A stretch of 64,000 nucleotides of DNA from Gemmatimonadota bacterium. Its GTDB lineage: Bacteria; Gemmatimonadota; Gemmatimonadetes; Gemmatimonadales; GWC2-71-9. Both the position numbers and the translations under genes were made by a program. The stretch lies in NCBI GenBank assembly GCA_040388535.1, contig JAZKBR010000001.1:606821-670820 (forward strand), written 5' to 3'. How positions within the stretch are numbered: the stretch's first letter is position 1; each line of letters opens with the position of its first letter. Of this stretch, positions 35,012 to 44,215 are shown piece after piece. The notes under the pieces were generated by a model, which saw only the letters and a list, made by a program, of their open reading frames with translations, ran no database searches and was not told the origin of the DNA.

Positions 35012-36125
35012 CGGCGCACCGCCACTGACCGCCGCTTCCGGAACCGACGAGTGCGCTACACCACGCGAGTTTGCCGCGATGTTCTCGGTCGCGGTCGGTT
35101 TGCGGGTGCTGGTGTTCGTGATCATGACGGTCTGGGGAGGGTTCGCGGTCCGCGACTACGCCGAGTGGGCCGACGGCAAGAGCTACCTCTGGATGGCACA
35201 GGCAATCGGCGGTGCGCCGCCCGCGTACCTGCGCGACTACGACTATCGCGTCTTTCCCGGCTTCCCTGCGCTGCTCTCGCTGGCCTTTCTGCTCAAGCTT
35301 CCGCTGGCGTGGGTCGCGTTGACGATCAACTGGCTTACGGCAGGATTGTCGGCGGTCTTTGCGGCAAAGATCTGCAGCGATCGGCGCATCGGCTGGGCAG
35401 TTGCCACCTTCACGCCGCAGTGGCTGCTCGACAGCAGCATGGCGATGACGGAGTCGATGATGGTCTGCCTCATGCTCAGCGGCGTGCTGCTGGCGCAGCG
35501 CAAGCGGGGCGTCCTCGGTGGCATCCTCTCCGGCCTGGGCGGCCTGGTCCGCCCGATGGTCTGCTTCGCTGTGATCGGACAGATGGTGCAGGACGCCTGG
35601 CAACGTCGCTGGCGGCAGGCGTTCCTCCACGGGCTTGCGGCGGCGGTTACCGTCGGTGCCGGCTACCTGATTCTGCAGCTCACGACCGGCGACGCGTTGC
35701 GCGGCCCGCGAGTCTACGCCACGCACGAATGGGCCTACGGTGGTCACATGTTTTCCCTGCCGGGCTACTCGATCTATGCCACGACGCGGTATGAGCACGT
35801 CCCGCCGTGGACCCTGGCATACATCCTGGTGCATGTGCCGATCGTGCTTGCCGCCTGCCTGATGCTGCTGGTGCGCTGGTGGCGCGAGCGCGAGAATGTC
35901 GATCCCCTGCTGTCGCTGATGGCGCCGTGGCTCTGGACGAACACGCTCTTCGTGCTCTGTGTCGGGGCGCAGTGGGGATTGCTGCAGTTTCCGCGACTGA
36001 TCCTGGTCGCGCTGCTGCCCCTCCTGTGGACTTTCCGGGCCTGGCTGCCGCGACGCGCTGCGGGCTATGCGATCTTCGCGGTGATCTCGGTGTTCATCTC
36101 CGTGACGATGTTCACGCTGATCTGA
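34998..36125 (+). CDS. Multispanning membrane protein, GT-C-like (PIG-V/ArnT-type)
   Basis: A 375-residue protein with about 9-10 hydrophobic segments. Near the N-terminus, ADGKSYLWMAQAIGG followed by RDYDYRVFPGFPALL recalls the luminal D-rich and FPGFP-like loops of GT-C glycosyltransferases (PIG-V and related mannosyltransferases). It may use a polyprenyl-phosphate sugar at the periplasmic face or act as a polymerase-like protein; the call is tentative. AGGAG at 34987-34991 supports the ATG at 34998, and the gene overlaps the flippase end by 14 bp. Confidence 0.7.
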   Translation: MIRSDGAPPLTAASGTDECATPREFAAMFSVAVGLRVLVFVIMTVWGGFAVRDYAEWADGKSYLWMAQAIGGAPPAYLRDYDYRVFPGFPALLSLAFLLKLPLAWVALTINWLTAGLSAVFAAKICSDRRIGWAVATFTPQWLLDSSMAMTESMMVCLMLSGVLLAQRKRGVLGGILSGLGGLVRPMVCFAVIGQMVQDAWQRRWRQAFLHGLAAAVTVGAGYLILQLTTGDALRGPRVYATHEWAYGGHMFSLPGYSIYATTRYEHVPPWTLAYILVHVPIVLAACLMLLVRWWRERENVDPLLSLMAPWLWTNTLFVLCVGAQWGLLQFPRLILVALLPLLWTFRAWLPRRAAGYAIFAVISVFISVTMFTLI

Positions 36126-36146
36126 TGTCATCGAGCCGATAGACCA

Positions 36147-37700
36147 ATGAGCGTGCCTGCCAGGCCCCGTCGACATCTCGACCTGATCGGGATCAACCTT
36201 GCCCTGCTGCTGATTGCCTGTGCAATCGCGACGCGCGCCCGGGCACTTCGCTTCAATGCGCTGCGGCTCCACCCGCACTGGGTGGCGACGAAGCCGAACC
36301 TGGCGCGTGCTGTCATGGGAGCAACCTATTTCCTTGAGGAGCCGCAAACCCTCGATCGAGGGCGGCTCCATCTGGGCGCCTGGTTCGGCTTTCAGGAGGT
36401 GCGCTATGACGCTCCCCTGCCATTGCGCCGACTCGAGGCGACGGTTGGCGTCGAAGCCGACGGCTATCTCATTGTGCTCCACGACATCACACCCGATGGT
36501 TTCTCCGGTGTGCGACTCAGCGCCCGGCGGGATCTGCCCAGCATTCGCTTCCGGGCCGGGCCCGGCGGCGAGTTCCTCAGCTCCGCGCCCGTTCCCCTGG
36601 CCCTCGCCCCGGGGAGCGCACATCATGTGACACTGGAGTTCGCCGACAGCGCACTGTCGATTGCAGTCGACGGACGGCTCGTCGCATCCGAACCTCATCA
36701 CTCGTCGTTGCAGCAGATCGGTTTCCGCAGCGGCCAACGCGATGCCTGGGTCGATGACGTGGCATTCACCACTACCGACAATCGTGTCGTTCGAGAGGAT
36801 TTCACGAATCGGCAACGAGTGAACCGGAACACCATGGTGCTGTTCGCCCTGGCGACGATCGGCCTCGGCGTCCTGACGGCGCTCGTACTCACGCTGCACC
36901 GCACTCCGGCGCGGACGGTCGGGTTGTGGCTGGTGCTCCTGAATCTCACACTGATGGTATTGGCAGCGGCCGCCTATGGCTATCAGTACTTCGTCCCCAA
37001 GCGGTACCCGTTCGAAACGGGGTCGCTCAAGCAGGATGAAAGCAGCCAGATTTCCGAAGCGCAGCACCGGACGATCCGGGAGCTGCTGCAGCGCTACCCC
37101 GCCGGCTCGCATGGTGGCGAACAGCGGCTTCTCCTGCTCGGATCGTCGCAGACCTGGGGCGCCGGCGCTTCCCGCCTTGAAGATGTCTGGGGCACCCGAC
37201 TCGAAGCGTTGCTCGCTCGCCAGCTCCCCGCAGCCCACATCGTCTGCATCAACGCGGGCGTCTCGGGGTTGACGTCGCGCCAGGTGTATGGCCTGCTCGA
37301 CGAACTCCTGCCACTGGCGCCGCAGGCCGCGATCATCACGCTGTCGAGCAACGACGTGGACACCGCGTCATTCCGGGCGCATCTCGATTCGATCCTCACT
37401 CGGCTCAAGCGCGCCGGCGTTGCCCCGGTGGTAGTGCTCGAGCCGAACTCCCCCGAACAAATGGCAAGCGACAGCCGACTCGGGGATATCCATATCAAGC
37501 ATTCAATCCTGCGCGACGTCGCACGACAGGCGAATGTGCCAGTCGTCGACATGCAGGAATTCCTCGCTGCGAGCCAGCAACGCGGCCTGCTCTGGTGGGA
37601 CTTCGTTCACCTGACCTCGTTTGGTCAGACGCTCGTTGCGCAGCACCTTGCGGAGCTGGTGCCAAACCTCCTCCCCGCCCTCGCCTCCGGGAATCCCTAG
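36147..37700 (+). CDS. SGNH/GDSL hydrolase with N-terminal beta-sandwich and membrane helices
   Basis: A 517-residue protein: a helix at 13-30, a beta-rich part at 60-215 that looks like a laminin-G/concanavalin fold (SIAVDGRLVASEPHHSSL), two further helices (228-250, 258-281), and a C-terminal SGNH esterase domain. The latter has LLLLGSSQTWGAG (nucleophile S334, GDS replaced by GSS), INAGVSG, LSSND and DFVHLT (catalytic D-x-x-H). Such domains attach or remove O-acyl groups on polysaccharides. It sits 2 bp before a second SGNH protein. The beta-domain probably binds glycan. Confidence 0.8.
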   Translation: MSVPARPRRHLDLIGINLALLLIACAIATRARALRFNALRLHPHWVATKPNLARAVMGATYFLEEPQTLDRGRLHLGAWFGFQEVRYDAPLPLRRLEATVGVEADGYLIVLHDITPDGFSGVRLSARRDLPSIRFRAGPGGEFLSSAPVPLALAPGSAHHVTLEFADSALSIAVDGRLVASEPHHSSLQQIGFRSGQRDAWVDDVAFTTTDNRVVREDFTNRQRVNRNTMVLFALATIGLGVLTALVLTLHRTPARTVGLWLVLLNLTLMVLAAAAYGYQYFVPKRYPFETGSLKQDESSQISEAQHRTIRELLQRYPAGSHGGEQRLLLLGSSQTWGAGASRLEDVWGTRLEALLARQLPAAHIVCINAGVSGLTSRQVYGLLDELLPLAPQAAIITLSSNDVDTASFRAHLDSILTRLKRAGVAPVVVLEPNSPEQMASDSRLGDIHIKHSILRDVARQANVPVVDMQEFLAASQQRGLLWWDFVHLTSFGQTLVAQHLAELVPNLLPALASGNP

Positions 37701-37702
37701 AT

Positions 37703-38806
37703 ATGCCCCAGCCCACGCAGCGACCTGCGAGTCGCGGGAAGCGCATCGTCTTCACCCTGGTGATGGTATGCCTCCCCTTCGTGCTCCTCGCGCTCATCGA
37801 AGGGACGGCCAGTTTCGCACTCTTCGCGCGCGCCGTGCGGCGTGATCGGGTGGCCGAGGAGGTACACACCGAACGGGACACCCTGCTCGGCTGGATCAAT
37901 CTGCCCGATGTATCGCGCCCGGACATGTACGCCAAGGGAATCGGCCTGCACACGAACCACCAGCGCTTCAGGCATCGTGGCGAAGTGACGGCGACGCCCG
38001 CCCCAGGCACTCGGCGAGTGATCTGCTCAGGGGACTCGTTCACGCTCGGATTCGGCGTGGGTGATGCGGAGAACTGGTGCGCCCTGCTCGCCAGCGATCA
38101 TCCCGGCATTGAATCGATCAACATGGGACAAGGCGGCTACGGGCTCGACCAGGCGTACCTCTGGTATTTGCGCGACGGCCTCGGGCTGCATCCTGATGTC
38201 CAGATCTTCGCGTTCATCCTCGCGGACTTCGGTCGGATGCGTTATACCCGGCTCAACGGATATCCGAAGCCCCAACTCGCGCGCTCGGGTGATACCGTTC
38301 GCGCCATTGGCGTGCCGGTGCCTTCACCTGGTCTCGGCCCGCTATTCCAACGAATGCAGAATGCTTCGCGAGGCTTGCGCACCTTCGCGCTGTTCAACGC
38401 CTTGATGGGTGATGACCCGCGCTGGAGCGACCCCGCCATCACCGACAGCGCGACCTGGGAGGTCGCCCGCGCGGCGCTCCGCGATCTGGCGCGGCGCGAC
38501 AGCATCGCCGGTGTGAAGCTGGAGGTGGTCTTCCTCCCAATGGCCGATGACTACAAGGGAGAGAACGCGGTCAGGTGGCGCCGCTGGGCGAAGGCCTCGG
38601 CAGATCGTGGCGAGTTCGCCTACGTTGACCTGATTGACTCATTCCGACGAATGGCGCCCGACTCCGTTGATGCGATGTTCCTGACCGAAGATGCGATCGC
38701 CTTCCACGGCGCCGCGGGCCATTACACCGTTCGCGGCAATCGGTGGGTTGCCGACCAGCTCAACCAGCTTTCCGTTATTTCCGGCCCCGGCGATGCCGGA
38801 CCTTAG
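37703..38806 (+). CDS. SGNH/GDSL hydrolase, membrane anchored
   Basis: A 367-residue protein with a single N-terminal membrane helix (about 14-40) and an SGNH fold: VICSGDSFTLGFGVGD (S112 nucleophile), MGQGGYGLDQ (block II), FILADFGRM and a late AFHGAAGHYTVRGNRW, which holds the likely catalytic histidine. It would act in the periplasm as an acyl esterase or acyltransferase on exported glycan. It follows another SGNH gene by 2 bp and precedes two sugar oxidoreductases. No membrane acyltransferase (MBOAT or family 3) partner is present in the window. Confidence 0.8.
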   Translation: MPQPTQRPASRGKRIVFTLVMVCLPFVLLALIEGTASFALFARAVRRDRVAEEVHTERDTLLGWINLPDVSRPDMYAKGIGLHTNHQRFRHRGEVTATPAPGTRRVICSGDSFTLGFGVGDAENWCALLASDHPGIESINMGQGGYGLDQAYLWYLRDGLGLHPDVQIFAFILADFGRMRYTRLNGYPKPQLARSGDTVRAIGVPVPSPGLGPLFQRMQNASRGLRTFALFNALMGDDPRWSDPAITDSATWEVARAALRDLARRDSIAGVKLEVVFLPMADDYKGENAVRWRRWAKASADRGEFAYVDLIDSFRRMAPDSVDAMFLTEDAIAFHGAAGHYTVRGNRWVADQLNQLSVISGPGDAGP

Positions 38807-38845
38807 CACATCGAACGCTCGTCTCCCTCAGTACTGGAGCCACAC

Positions 38846-39940
38846 ATGCGCGTCGTAGTCATCGGACTGGGCAACGCTGGTACCACGCTGCACCTGCCGG
38901 CGCTCGCCGGTCTCGCGGGGGTTGCAACCGTGGGCGCCATGGACCTCGACGCCGACCGGCGCGCGAAGGCGGCCGCCACCTTCGGCGTTCCTGTCTTCGA
39001 TGATTTCGACGTGATGATGACGACCACCAAACCCGACGTCGTGATGATCGGCACGCCGCCGGACTCACACGCTGACTACTGTCTGCGATCCTTTGCCGCT
39101 GGCGCTCATGTCCTCTGCGAAAAGCCGTTCGTGGCCTCCCTTGCCGAAGCCGACACGGTGATCGCCGCCGCGCGAGCCGCTGGTCGCCGGCTCGCGCTGA
39201 ACCACGAATTCCGGGAGATGCCGATCTTCCGCGCCGTGCGCGATGCCGTCGGGAGCGGAGAGAATGGCGGGCTCGTCTTCGCGCAGGTCTGGCAGCTGAT
39301 GGACTTGCCGCCGTGGGCCGAACCGGGATGGCGCGGGCAGATGCTGCAGCGCACCTTGTATGAAGCGGGGGTGCACCTGGTCGATTTCCTGATGGCGTTG
39401 TTCGGGGAGCGCCCGATTTCGGTGGATGCGCGGACCTCGACCTGCGGCGTGCGGGAGGGTGAGACCGATGCGGTGGCGCTGGTCACGCTCGAGTTTTCTC
39501 GCGGTCGGTTGGCACAGATCACCCAGAACCGTTTGTGCAAGGGGGAGACGCAGTATTTCGAAGTGCGGGCGGATACCGACCGCGCCTCGATTCGCGCCTC
39601 CTTCGGTGGCCGAGCGCGAGTGATGGCCGGCCTGTTTCGCAGCACGCGTCCCAAGCTGCGCATCGAGTACGGGGTGTCTGGCATGGCGTGGCGTGAACGC
39701 GCCGGCGAGCGCGAATTTCTCGCCCGCAACCCAAAGGAGCCGGGCATGATCGCAACTCGCAATGTGATCGAGCGAACGCTGCAGGCCTTCCGCGATGGAA
39801 CCGAGCCGCCCGCGTCGGGCGAGGCCGGCCGGGATGTGCTTGCCGTGATCGCTGCCGCATACCACTCGGCCGTCACTGGCACGCGTTGTCATCTCGATGA
39901 GCCCACTCTCAGCCTGCTGCACGACGTGCGACTCGGATGA
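38846..39940 (+). CDS. Gfo/Idh/MocA-family oxidoreductase
   Basis: A 364-residue NAD(P)-dependent sugar dehydrogenase. The Rossmann start VVVIGLGNAGTTLHLPAL, TKPDVVMIGTPPDSHADYCL, and the family signature HVLCEKPFVASLAEAD are all present, followed by a C-terminal beta-sheet domain with YEAGVHLVDFL that carries the usual catalytic H. It would oxidise or reduce a nucleotide sugar such as a uronate or amino-sugar precursor. The ATGA overlap with the next gene, a relative, suggests that they act together. Confidence 0.9.
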   Translation: MRVVVIGLGNAGTTLHLPALAGLAGVATVGAMDLDADRRAKAAATFGVPVFDDFDVMMTTTKPDVVMIGTPPDSHADYCLRSFAAGAHVLCEKPFVASLAEADTVIAAARAAGRRLALNHEFREMPIFRAVRDAVGSGENGGLVFAQVWQLMDLPPWAEPGWRGQMLQRTLYEAGVHLVDFLMALFGERPISVDARTSTCGVREGETDAVALVTLEFSRGRLAQITQNRLCKGETQYFEVRADTDRASIRASFGGRARVMAGLFRSTRPKLRIEYGVSGMAWRERAGEREFLARNPKEPGMIATRNVIERTLQAFRDGTEPPASGEAGRDVLAVIAAAYHSAVTGTRCHLDEPTLSLLHDVRLG

Positions 39941-40929
39941 GTGCTCCCCGGGTGGTGATTGCGGGGGCCGGCCTGATGGGCCGCTGGCATGCCTACGCCG
40001 CCCACCACGCCGGGGCAATCGTGGTGGCTGTTGCCGATCCGCAACTCGGCCGTGCGCAGGCGATTGCCGGAAGCGACGCACTGGCCACGCGCACCCTCGC
40101 CGACGCGCTCGAGACAACACCGGATATCGTCCACGTCTGCGCGCCGCTCGACACTCACATGGAACTCTGCCATCAGGCGCTCGCGGCCGGCTGCCACGTC
40201 ATTGTCGAGAAGCCCGTCTCTCCGACGGCGCATGAAGCGGCCGAACTGGTACAGGCCGCCAGTGCTGCGGCACGGACACTCACACCCGTGCATCAGTTCA
40301 TCTGTCAGGAGGGAGTTCGCCAGATCATGGCACGCCGAGGTGCGCTCGGCCCGATCCGGCATCTGGAATTTGCAACCTGCTCCGCAGGCGCCGACGGCCG
40401 GGATGACCGTGGTCGCGATCTGGTTGCCGCGGAGATTGCTCCCCACGCCTTCTCCCTGGCCCGGGCGCTGCTCGACATCGACGTCGGCGACCTGACGTGG
40501 CGACTTGATCGCGCCGGCGCCGGGGAGTGGACTTTCTCGGCAGTCACGGCCGCGGGAACGACGATCATGAGTGTGATCTCGCTCCGTGCCAGACCCACCT
40601 TCGCGACCTGTCGAGTACTGGGTGAGGGCGGCAGCGCTCTGGCCGACCTCTTCCAGGGATTTGCCACCTTCGAGCCAGCGACGGCGAGCTGCGCCTACAA
40701 GGTGATTCGGCCGGTTGCGGTGGGACTGGAGGTCGCGGGCACTTCGCTGGCCCAACTGACCAGGCGCGCGCTACGCGGGGAACGGGCGTATCCCGGGCTT
40801 CGGGCGCTCTGCGCTGATACCTACCGCGCGATCGCTGGGGGAGGCCCGGCCCCCTTCCGTGCCACCGAGGTGGCAGACGTCGCCGAGGCCCGGGATCAAC
40901 TCCTCCGGCAGGTCATTCACTCCTCCTGA
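39937..40929 (+). CDS. Gfo/Idh/MocA-family oxidoreductase
   Basis: A 330-residue paralogue-like oxidoreductase: VVIAGAGLMGRWHAYAA, TPDIVHVCAPLDTHMEL and HVIVEKPVSPTAHEA are the family motifs, with GQDRHD-like central residues replaced by a conserved IAPHAFSLAR helix. Its start overlaps the previous oxidoreductase (ATGA). Substrate unknown; the pairing of two different Gfo/Idh/MocA enzymes is common where a sugar is oxidised and then reduced at another position. An 84-bp gap with no obvious structure separates it from the carbamoyltransferase gene. Confidence 0.9.
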   Translation: MSAPRVVIAGAGLMGRWHAYAAHHAGAIVVAVADPQLGRAQAIAGSDALATRTLADALETTPDIVHVCAPLDTHMELCHQALAAGCHVIVEKPVSPTAHEAAELVQAASAAARTLTPVHQFICQEGVRQIMARRGALGPIRHLEFATCSAGADGRDDRGRDLVAAEIAPHAFSLARALLDIDVGDLTWRLDRAGAGEWTFSAVTAAGTTIMSVISLRARPTFATCRVLGEGGSALADLFQGFATFEPATASCAYKVIRPVAVGLEVAGTSLAQLTRRALRGERAYPGLRALCADTYRAIAGGGPAPFRATEVADVAEARDQLLRQVIHSS

Positions 40930-41013
40930 CGTTCCACAATTTCCCTCTCGGCCAGGCGGGACCCGGTACCCCGGGTCCGGCCTGAGACTTGCTTCAGGAG
41001 CGTTAGAGCAGGA

Positions 41014-42873
41014 TTGACGCGCCTTTACAGGACCGGGGACTTGCCGAACCGCCACAAGCACGTGCTGGGCATCTCCGCCTTCTACCACGACAGCGCTGCC
41101 TGCATCCTCCGCGATGGCGAGATCCTCGCGGCAGGGTCGGAGGAGCGGTTCACGCGCAAGAAAGGCGATGCCGACTTTCCGCACCGGGCCGTCGAGTACT
41201 GCCTCAAGACCGCGGGGATTTCGGCGTCGGAACTCGATTACGTCGGCTTCTACGACAAGCCCCTCCTCAAGTTCGAGCGGATTCTCGAGACGTATCTGGG
41301 CGTCGCCCCGCGTGGCTACCCCTCGTTCCTGAAAGCCGGGCCGCTCTGGATCAAGGAAAAGCTCTTCATGGAACGCGAGCTTCACGAGGAGCTCGGCTAC
41401 GCCGGCAAGATCCACTTCGCCGAACATCACGAATCCCATGCGGCCTCCGCCTTCTTCCCTTCGCCGTTCGAGGAAGCTGCGATCCTGACGATCGACGGCG
41501 TCGGCGAATGGGCGACGGCGTCGATCGGAGTCGGGCGCGGCAACGACATCGAACTCCTGCGGGAATTGCGCTGGCCCGATTCGCTTGGGCTCCTCTACTC
41601 AGCCTTCACCTACTACACCGGCTTCAAGGTGAACTCGGGCGAATACAAGGTGATGGGGCTCGCCCCATACGGTGAGCCGAAGTATGTCGACCTGATCCTC
41701 TCCCACCTGATGAAGCTCGAAGAGGACGGTTCCTTCACGCTCGACCAGCGCTACTTCAATTATCTCGCCGGCCTCACGATGACGAGCCCGGCGTTCCACG
41801 ATCTCTTCGGCGGCCCGCCGCGCCAGCCGGAATCCGCGCTGACCCAGAAGGAGATGGACCTCGCGCGATCGGTCCAGGATGTCACCGAAGAAGTGATGCT
41901 GCGGATGGCACGGACAGCGCACCGCGAAACCGGCCTCGACAACCTCTGCATGGCGGGTGGTGTCGCCCTCAACTGCGTCGGCAACGGGCGACTGCTCCGC
42001 GATGGCCCGTTCAAGCAGCTGTGGATTCAGCCGGCCGCAGGTGATGCCGGCGGGGCACTGGGTGTGGCGCAGCTGCTGTGGCACCGGACGGCCAATCAGC
42101 CGCGTCGCGTCACTCCCGGAAAGGACAGCATGAAGGGCGCCTATCTCGGGCCGCGATTCTCCGACGAGGCGATCGAGAAATATCTCGTCGCGGGCGGGGC
42201 ATCGTTCGTCAAGCTTGATCGCGACGCCCTGCTGCAGACGACCGCAGCGCATCTGGCAGACGGAAAGATTGTTGGCTGGTTCAACGGCGCGATGGAATTC
42301 GGCCCGCGCTCACTCGGCTCGCGCAGTATTCTCGGCGATCCGCGCAGCCCGAAGATGCAGGCCGAAATGAACGTCAAGATCAAGTTTCGCGAGGGGTTCC
42401 GCCCCTTTGCGCCCAGCGTCCTGCGCGACCGGGTCCACGAGTGGTTCGAGCTCGACTGCGACTCCCCCTATATGCTGCTGGTCGCGCCGGTGAAGAAGGA
42501 ACGGCAGGTTCCGATGTCGGCCGAGCAGCGTCGGCTCTGGGGAATCGATCGGCTCAATGTGCCGCGTTCCGACATCCCGGCCGTGACGCACGTCGACTAC
42601 TCGGCGCGAGTCCAGACGGTCGCCCGCGATGTGAACCCCGACTATTACGATCTGATTGCCGAGTTTGATCGCCTGACCGGCTGCCCCGTGCTGGTGAACA
42701 CGTCGTTCAATGTCCGCGGCGAACCGATCGTCTGTACGCCACAGGATGCCTATCAGTGTTTCATGCGGACCCACATCGACTATCTGGTGCTGGGCTCGTA
42801 CCTGCTCGACAAGTCGAGCCAACCCGAGTGGCAAGAGAACGCCGACTGGAGGCAAGAATTCCAACTCGATTGA
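41014..42873 (+). CDS. Carbamoyltransferase (NodU/SxtI family)
   Basis: A carbamoyltransferase of about 619 residues that uses carbamoyl phosphate and ATP to carbamoylate a hydroxyl group. The Kae1-like N-terminal domain has GISAFYHDSAACIL, HHESHAASAFF (H138, H139, H142 metal region) and GDAGGALG; the C-terminal YrdC-like part has FGPRSLGSRSILGDPR and LVNTSFNVRGEPIV. Length fits the family. The start is uncertain: TTG 41014 (used), TTG 41041 with AGGA 8 bp upstream, or GTG 41062. It is followed by SxtJ and SxtK-type genes, the order found beside sxtI in the saxitoxin cluster and in many glycan loci. Confidence 0.92.
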   Translation: MTRLYRTGDLPNRHKHVLGISAFYHDSAACILRDGEILAAGSEERFTRKKGDADFPHRAVEYCLKTAGISASELDYVGFYDKPLLKFERILETYLGVAPRGYPSFLKAGPLWIKEKLFMERELHEELGYAGKIHFAEHHESHAASAFFPSPFEEAAILTIDGVGEWATASIGVGRGNDIELLRELRWPDSLGLLYSAFTYYTGFKVNSGEYKVMGLAPYGEPKYVDLILSHLMKLEEDGSFTLDQRYFNYLAGLTMTSPAFHDLFGGPPRQPESALTQKEMDLARSVQDVTEEVMLRMARTAHRETGLDNLCMAGGVALNCVGNGRLLRDGPFKQLWIQPAAGDAGGALGVAQLLWHRTANQPRRVTPGKDSMKGAYLGPRFSDEAIEKYLVAGGASFVKLDRDALLQTTAAHLADGKIVGWFNGAMEFGPRSLGSRSILGDPRSPKMQAEMNVKIKFREGFRPFAPSVLRDRVHEWFELDCDSPYMLLVAPVKKERQVPMSAEQRRLWGIDRLNVPRSDIPAVTHVDYSARVQTVARDVNPDYYDLIAEFDRLTGCPVLVNTSFNVRGEPIVCTPQDAYQCFMRTHIDYLVLGSYLLDKSSQPEWQENADWRQEFQLD

Positions 42874-43244
42874 GTGCGAGCGAAGGTCGCAAATTCGGCC
42901 TGACCGTCGGACTCGCGTTCCTGGCCCTCGCGACCGTGGCGTGGTGGCGCGGCCGGCACACCACCGTGCTGGTGCTCGGCGGGCTGGGCGGCGTCCTCTG
43001 CCTCGCCGGCGTGCTGGTTCCGAGAAGCCTCGGTCCGATCGAGCGCGCCTGGATGGGGCTGGCACACGCCCTCTCCAGGGTCACGACGCCGATCGCGATG
43101 GCCGTGGTGTATTACGTGGTCCTCACCCCGATCGGCCTGTTACGCCGGCTGGTCGGTCGCAATCCGATGGTTCCGCCGCGTGTGGAGGCATCGTACTGGT
43201 CGCGACGCCCGATCACCAAGAGCGATCTGTCCCGACAATTCTGA
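42870..43244 (+). CDS. SxtJ-family membrane protein
   Basis: A small membrane protein of about 124 residues. It has hydrophobic spans near residues 10-25, 31-48 and 70-92, then a cytosolic tail ending RRPITKSDLSRQF; the (S/W)SRRPx-like tail is usual for SxtJ proteins. Function unknown, but members sit next to NodU/SxtI carbamoyltransferases, so it may recruit or anchor that enzyme at the membrane. The start is TTG at 42870, overlapping the carbamoyltransferase stop as TTGA; no other in-frame start gives a comparable N-terminus. Confidence 0.8.
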   Translation: MSASEGRKFGLTVGLAFLALATVAWWRGRHTTVLVLGGLGGVLCLAGVLVPRSLGPIERAWMGLAHALSRVTTPIAMAVVYYVVLTPIGLLRRLVGRNPMVPPRVEASYWSRRPITKSDLSRQF

Positions 43245-43253
43245 GGAGGAAGC

Positions 43254-43412
43254 ATGACTGAGAGCGGAATACTCGGCGAACTGTGGGCCTTCATGAAAGC
43301 GCGCCAGAAGTGGTGGCTCCTGCCGATCCTGGTCGTGCTGCTGCTGGTCGGCGCTCTCCTGGTCTTCGCCCAGGGATCGGCGCTGGCGCCATTCATCTAC
43401 ACGATCTTCTAG
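43254..43412 (+). CDS. SxtK / DUF5989-family small membrane protein
   Basis: A 52-residue protein that begins MTESGILGELWAFMKARQKW, followed by one membrane helix (about residues 21-40) and the QGSALAPFIYTIF end. This pattern (LGELWxFMxxRKKWWLLP, then QGSxxAPFIYTxF) is that of DUF5989/SxtK, which follows sxtJ in saxitoxin clusters and in glycan loci. Strong GAGGAGG ribosome site 4-10 bp before the ATG. Its TAG stop shares the palindrome CTAG with the stop of the convergent ferric-reductase-like gene. Function unknown; possibly a small subunit of a membrane-bound carbamoylation complex. Confidence 0.85.
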   Translation: MTESGILGELWAFMKARQKWWLLPILVVLLLVGALLVFAQGSALAPFIYTIF

Positions 43413-44116
43413 GCGCTGTCTCTCCCGGTCACTGCGCCGACTCGTCGCATCGAGTCGGCGCGGTGGCGCCGCACGCCCGCCAATTGCACTGCCAGCACAA
43501 CCAGCGAGAGCACGGTGAATAGCGCCACCAACACCGCCCGCTGCTTTTCGAGCACCTGATACAACCCGCCGTGCAGGATCGTCAACGCCAGAATCAGGTA
43601 GGCCCACCGCTGGAGCCAGCGCCAGCGTGCTGTGCCGAGCGACCGCAGCGAGAGGTCATTCGAGATCGCGGCGAGCAGGAGCAGGAGCAGTGCGGCGACG
43701 AGCCCGGTATGATTCGCCAGCCCGAACGGATCAGCGCGCAGTCCCAGCAGGCTGCGACCGTCGGGCTGGGCCAGGAAATACATCCGCAGCCGCCCACCAA
43801 AGTGCACTGTCAGGCCGATCACGGTGTGCACCAGTCCCAGCACCGCCGACCAGATACCGAAGTCACGCCGAAGATTGAAACTGACCGGGTTCGGCCGGCT
43901 GCGGATCACGTTCAACGGACCCAGTGCGAGGGTCACCACGAGCAGCGCCAGCGCCAGATAGGCCGAGCCCAGTGAGAACCGCTCATTGATCCGACCCGGC
44001 AGCACCAGGGCAGCAGCAATAATGATGGCGGCTGAGCCGCCTGCGAGGCACAAGTGTCGGGTCAGCCGGCGGCGGCTCTCGGCCGACCACTCGGGCCGTC
44101 GTCTCCCTGGAGTCAT
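43409..44116 (-). CDS. Ferric-reductase-like transmembrane protein
   Basis: A 235-residue polytopic protein with six or so helices. Conserved features are RRDFGIWSAVLGLVHTVIGL (haem-ligand histidine in a helix), an ANHTGLVAALLLLL helix and RWAYLILALTILHGG (second histidine). This layout fits the ferric reductase-like domain (also in MsrQ, and NADPH oxidases), which carries b-type haems across the membrane. No flavin or NAD domain follows, so an electron partner is needed. It is the only minus-strand gene between two plus-strand glycan runs and is convergent with the SxtK gene (stops share CTAG). Confidence 0.8.
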   Translation of the reverse strand: MTPGRRRPEWSAESRRRLTRHLCLAGGSAAIIIAAALVLPGRINERFSLGSAYLALALLVVTLALGPLNVIRSRPNPVSFNLRRDFGIWSAVLGLVHTVIGLTVHFGGRLRMYFLAQPDGRSLLGLRADPFGLANHTGLVAALLLLLLAAISNDLSLRSLGTARWRWLQRWAYLILALTILHGGLYQVLEKQRAVLVALFTVLSLVVLAVQLAGVRRHRADSMRRVGAVTGRDSA

Positions 44117-44215
44117 CCGGCAAAACTAGCGCGGCCAGGCCGGATCCGGCGCCATTCTTGCCATTGGATGTGCCGTTTGCCGGATCCTGGCCCCGTTCAC
44201 GGAGAGTTCGACGCG

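Noticed and set aside
34980-37238. Open frame of 752 codons on the minus strand
   Set aside because: Antisense to the GT-C and SGNH genes, which have strong motifs and coupled starts.
41014-43412. Saxitoxin-type biosynthesis
   Set aside because: Only the carbamoyltransferase cassette is shared; no sxtA polyketide synthase, sxtG amidinotransferase or other toxin genes are near.
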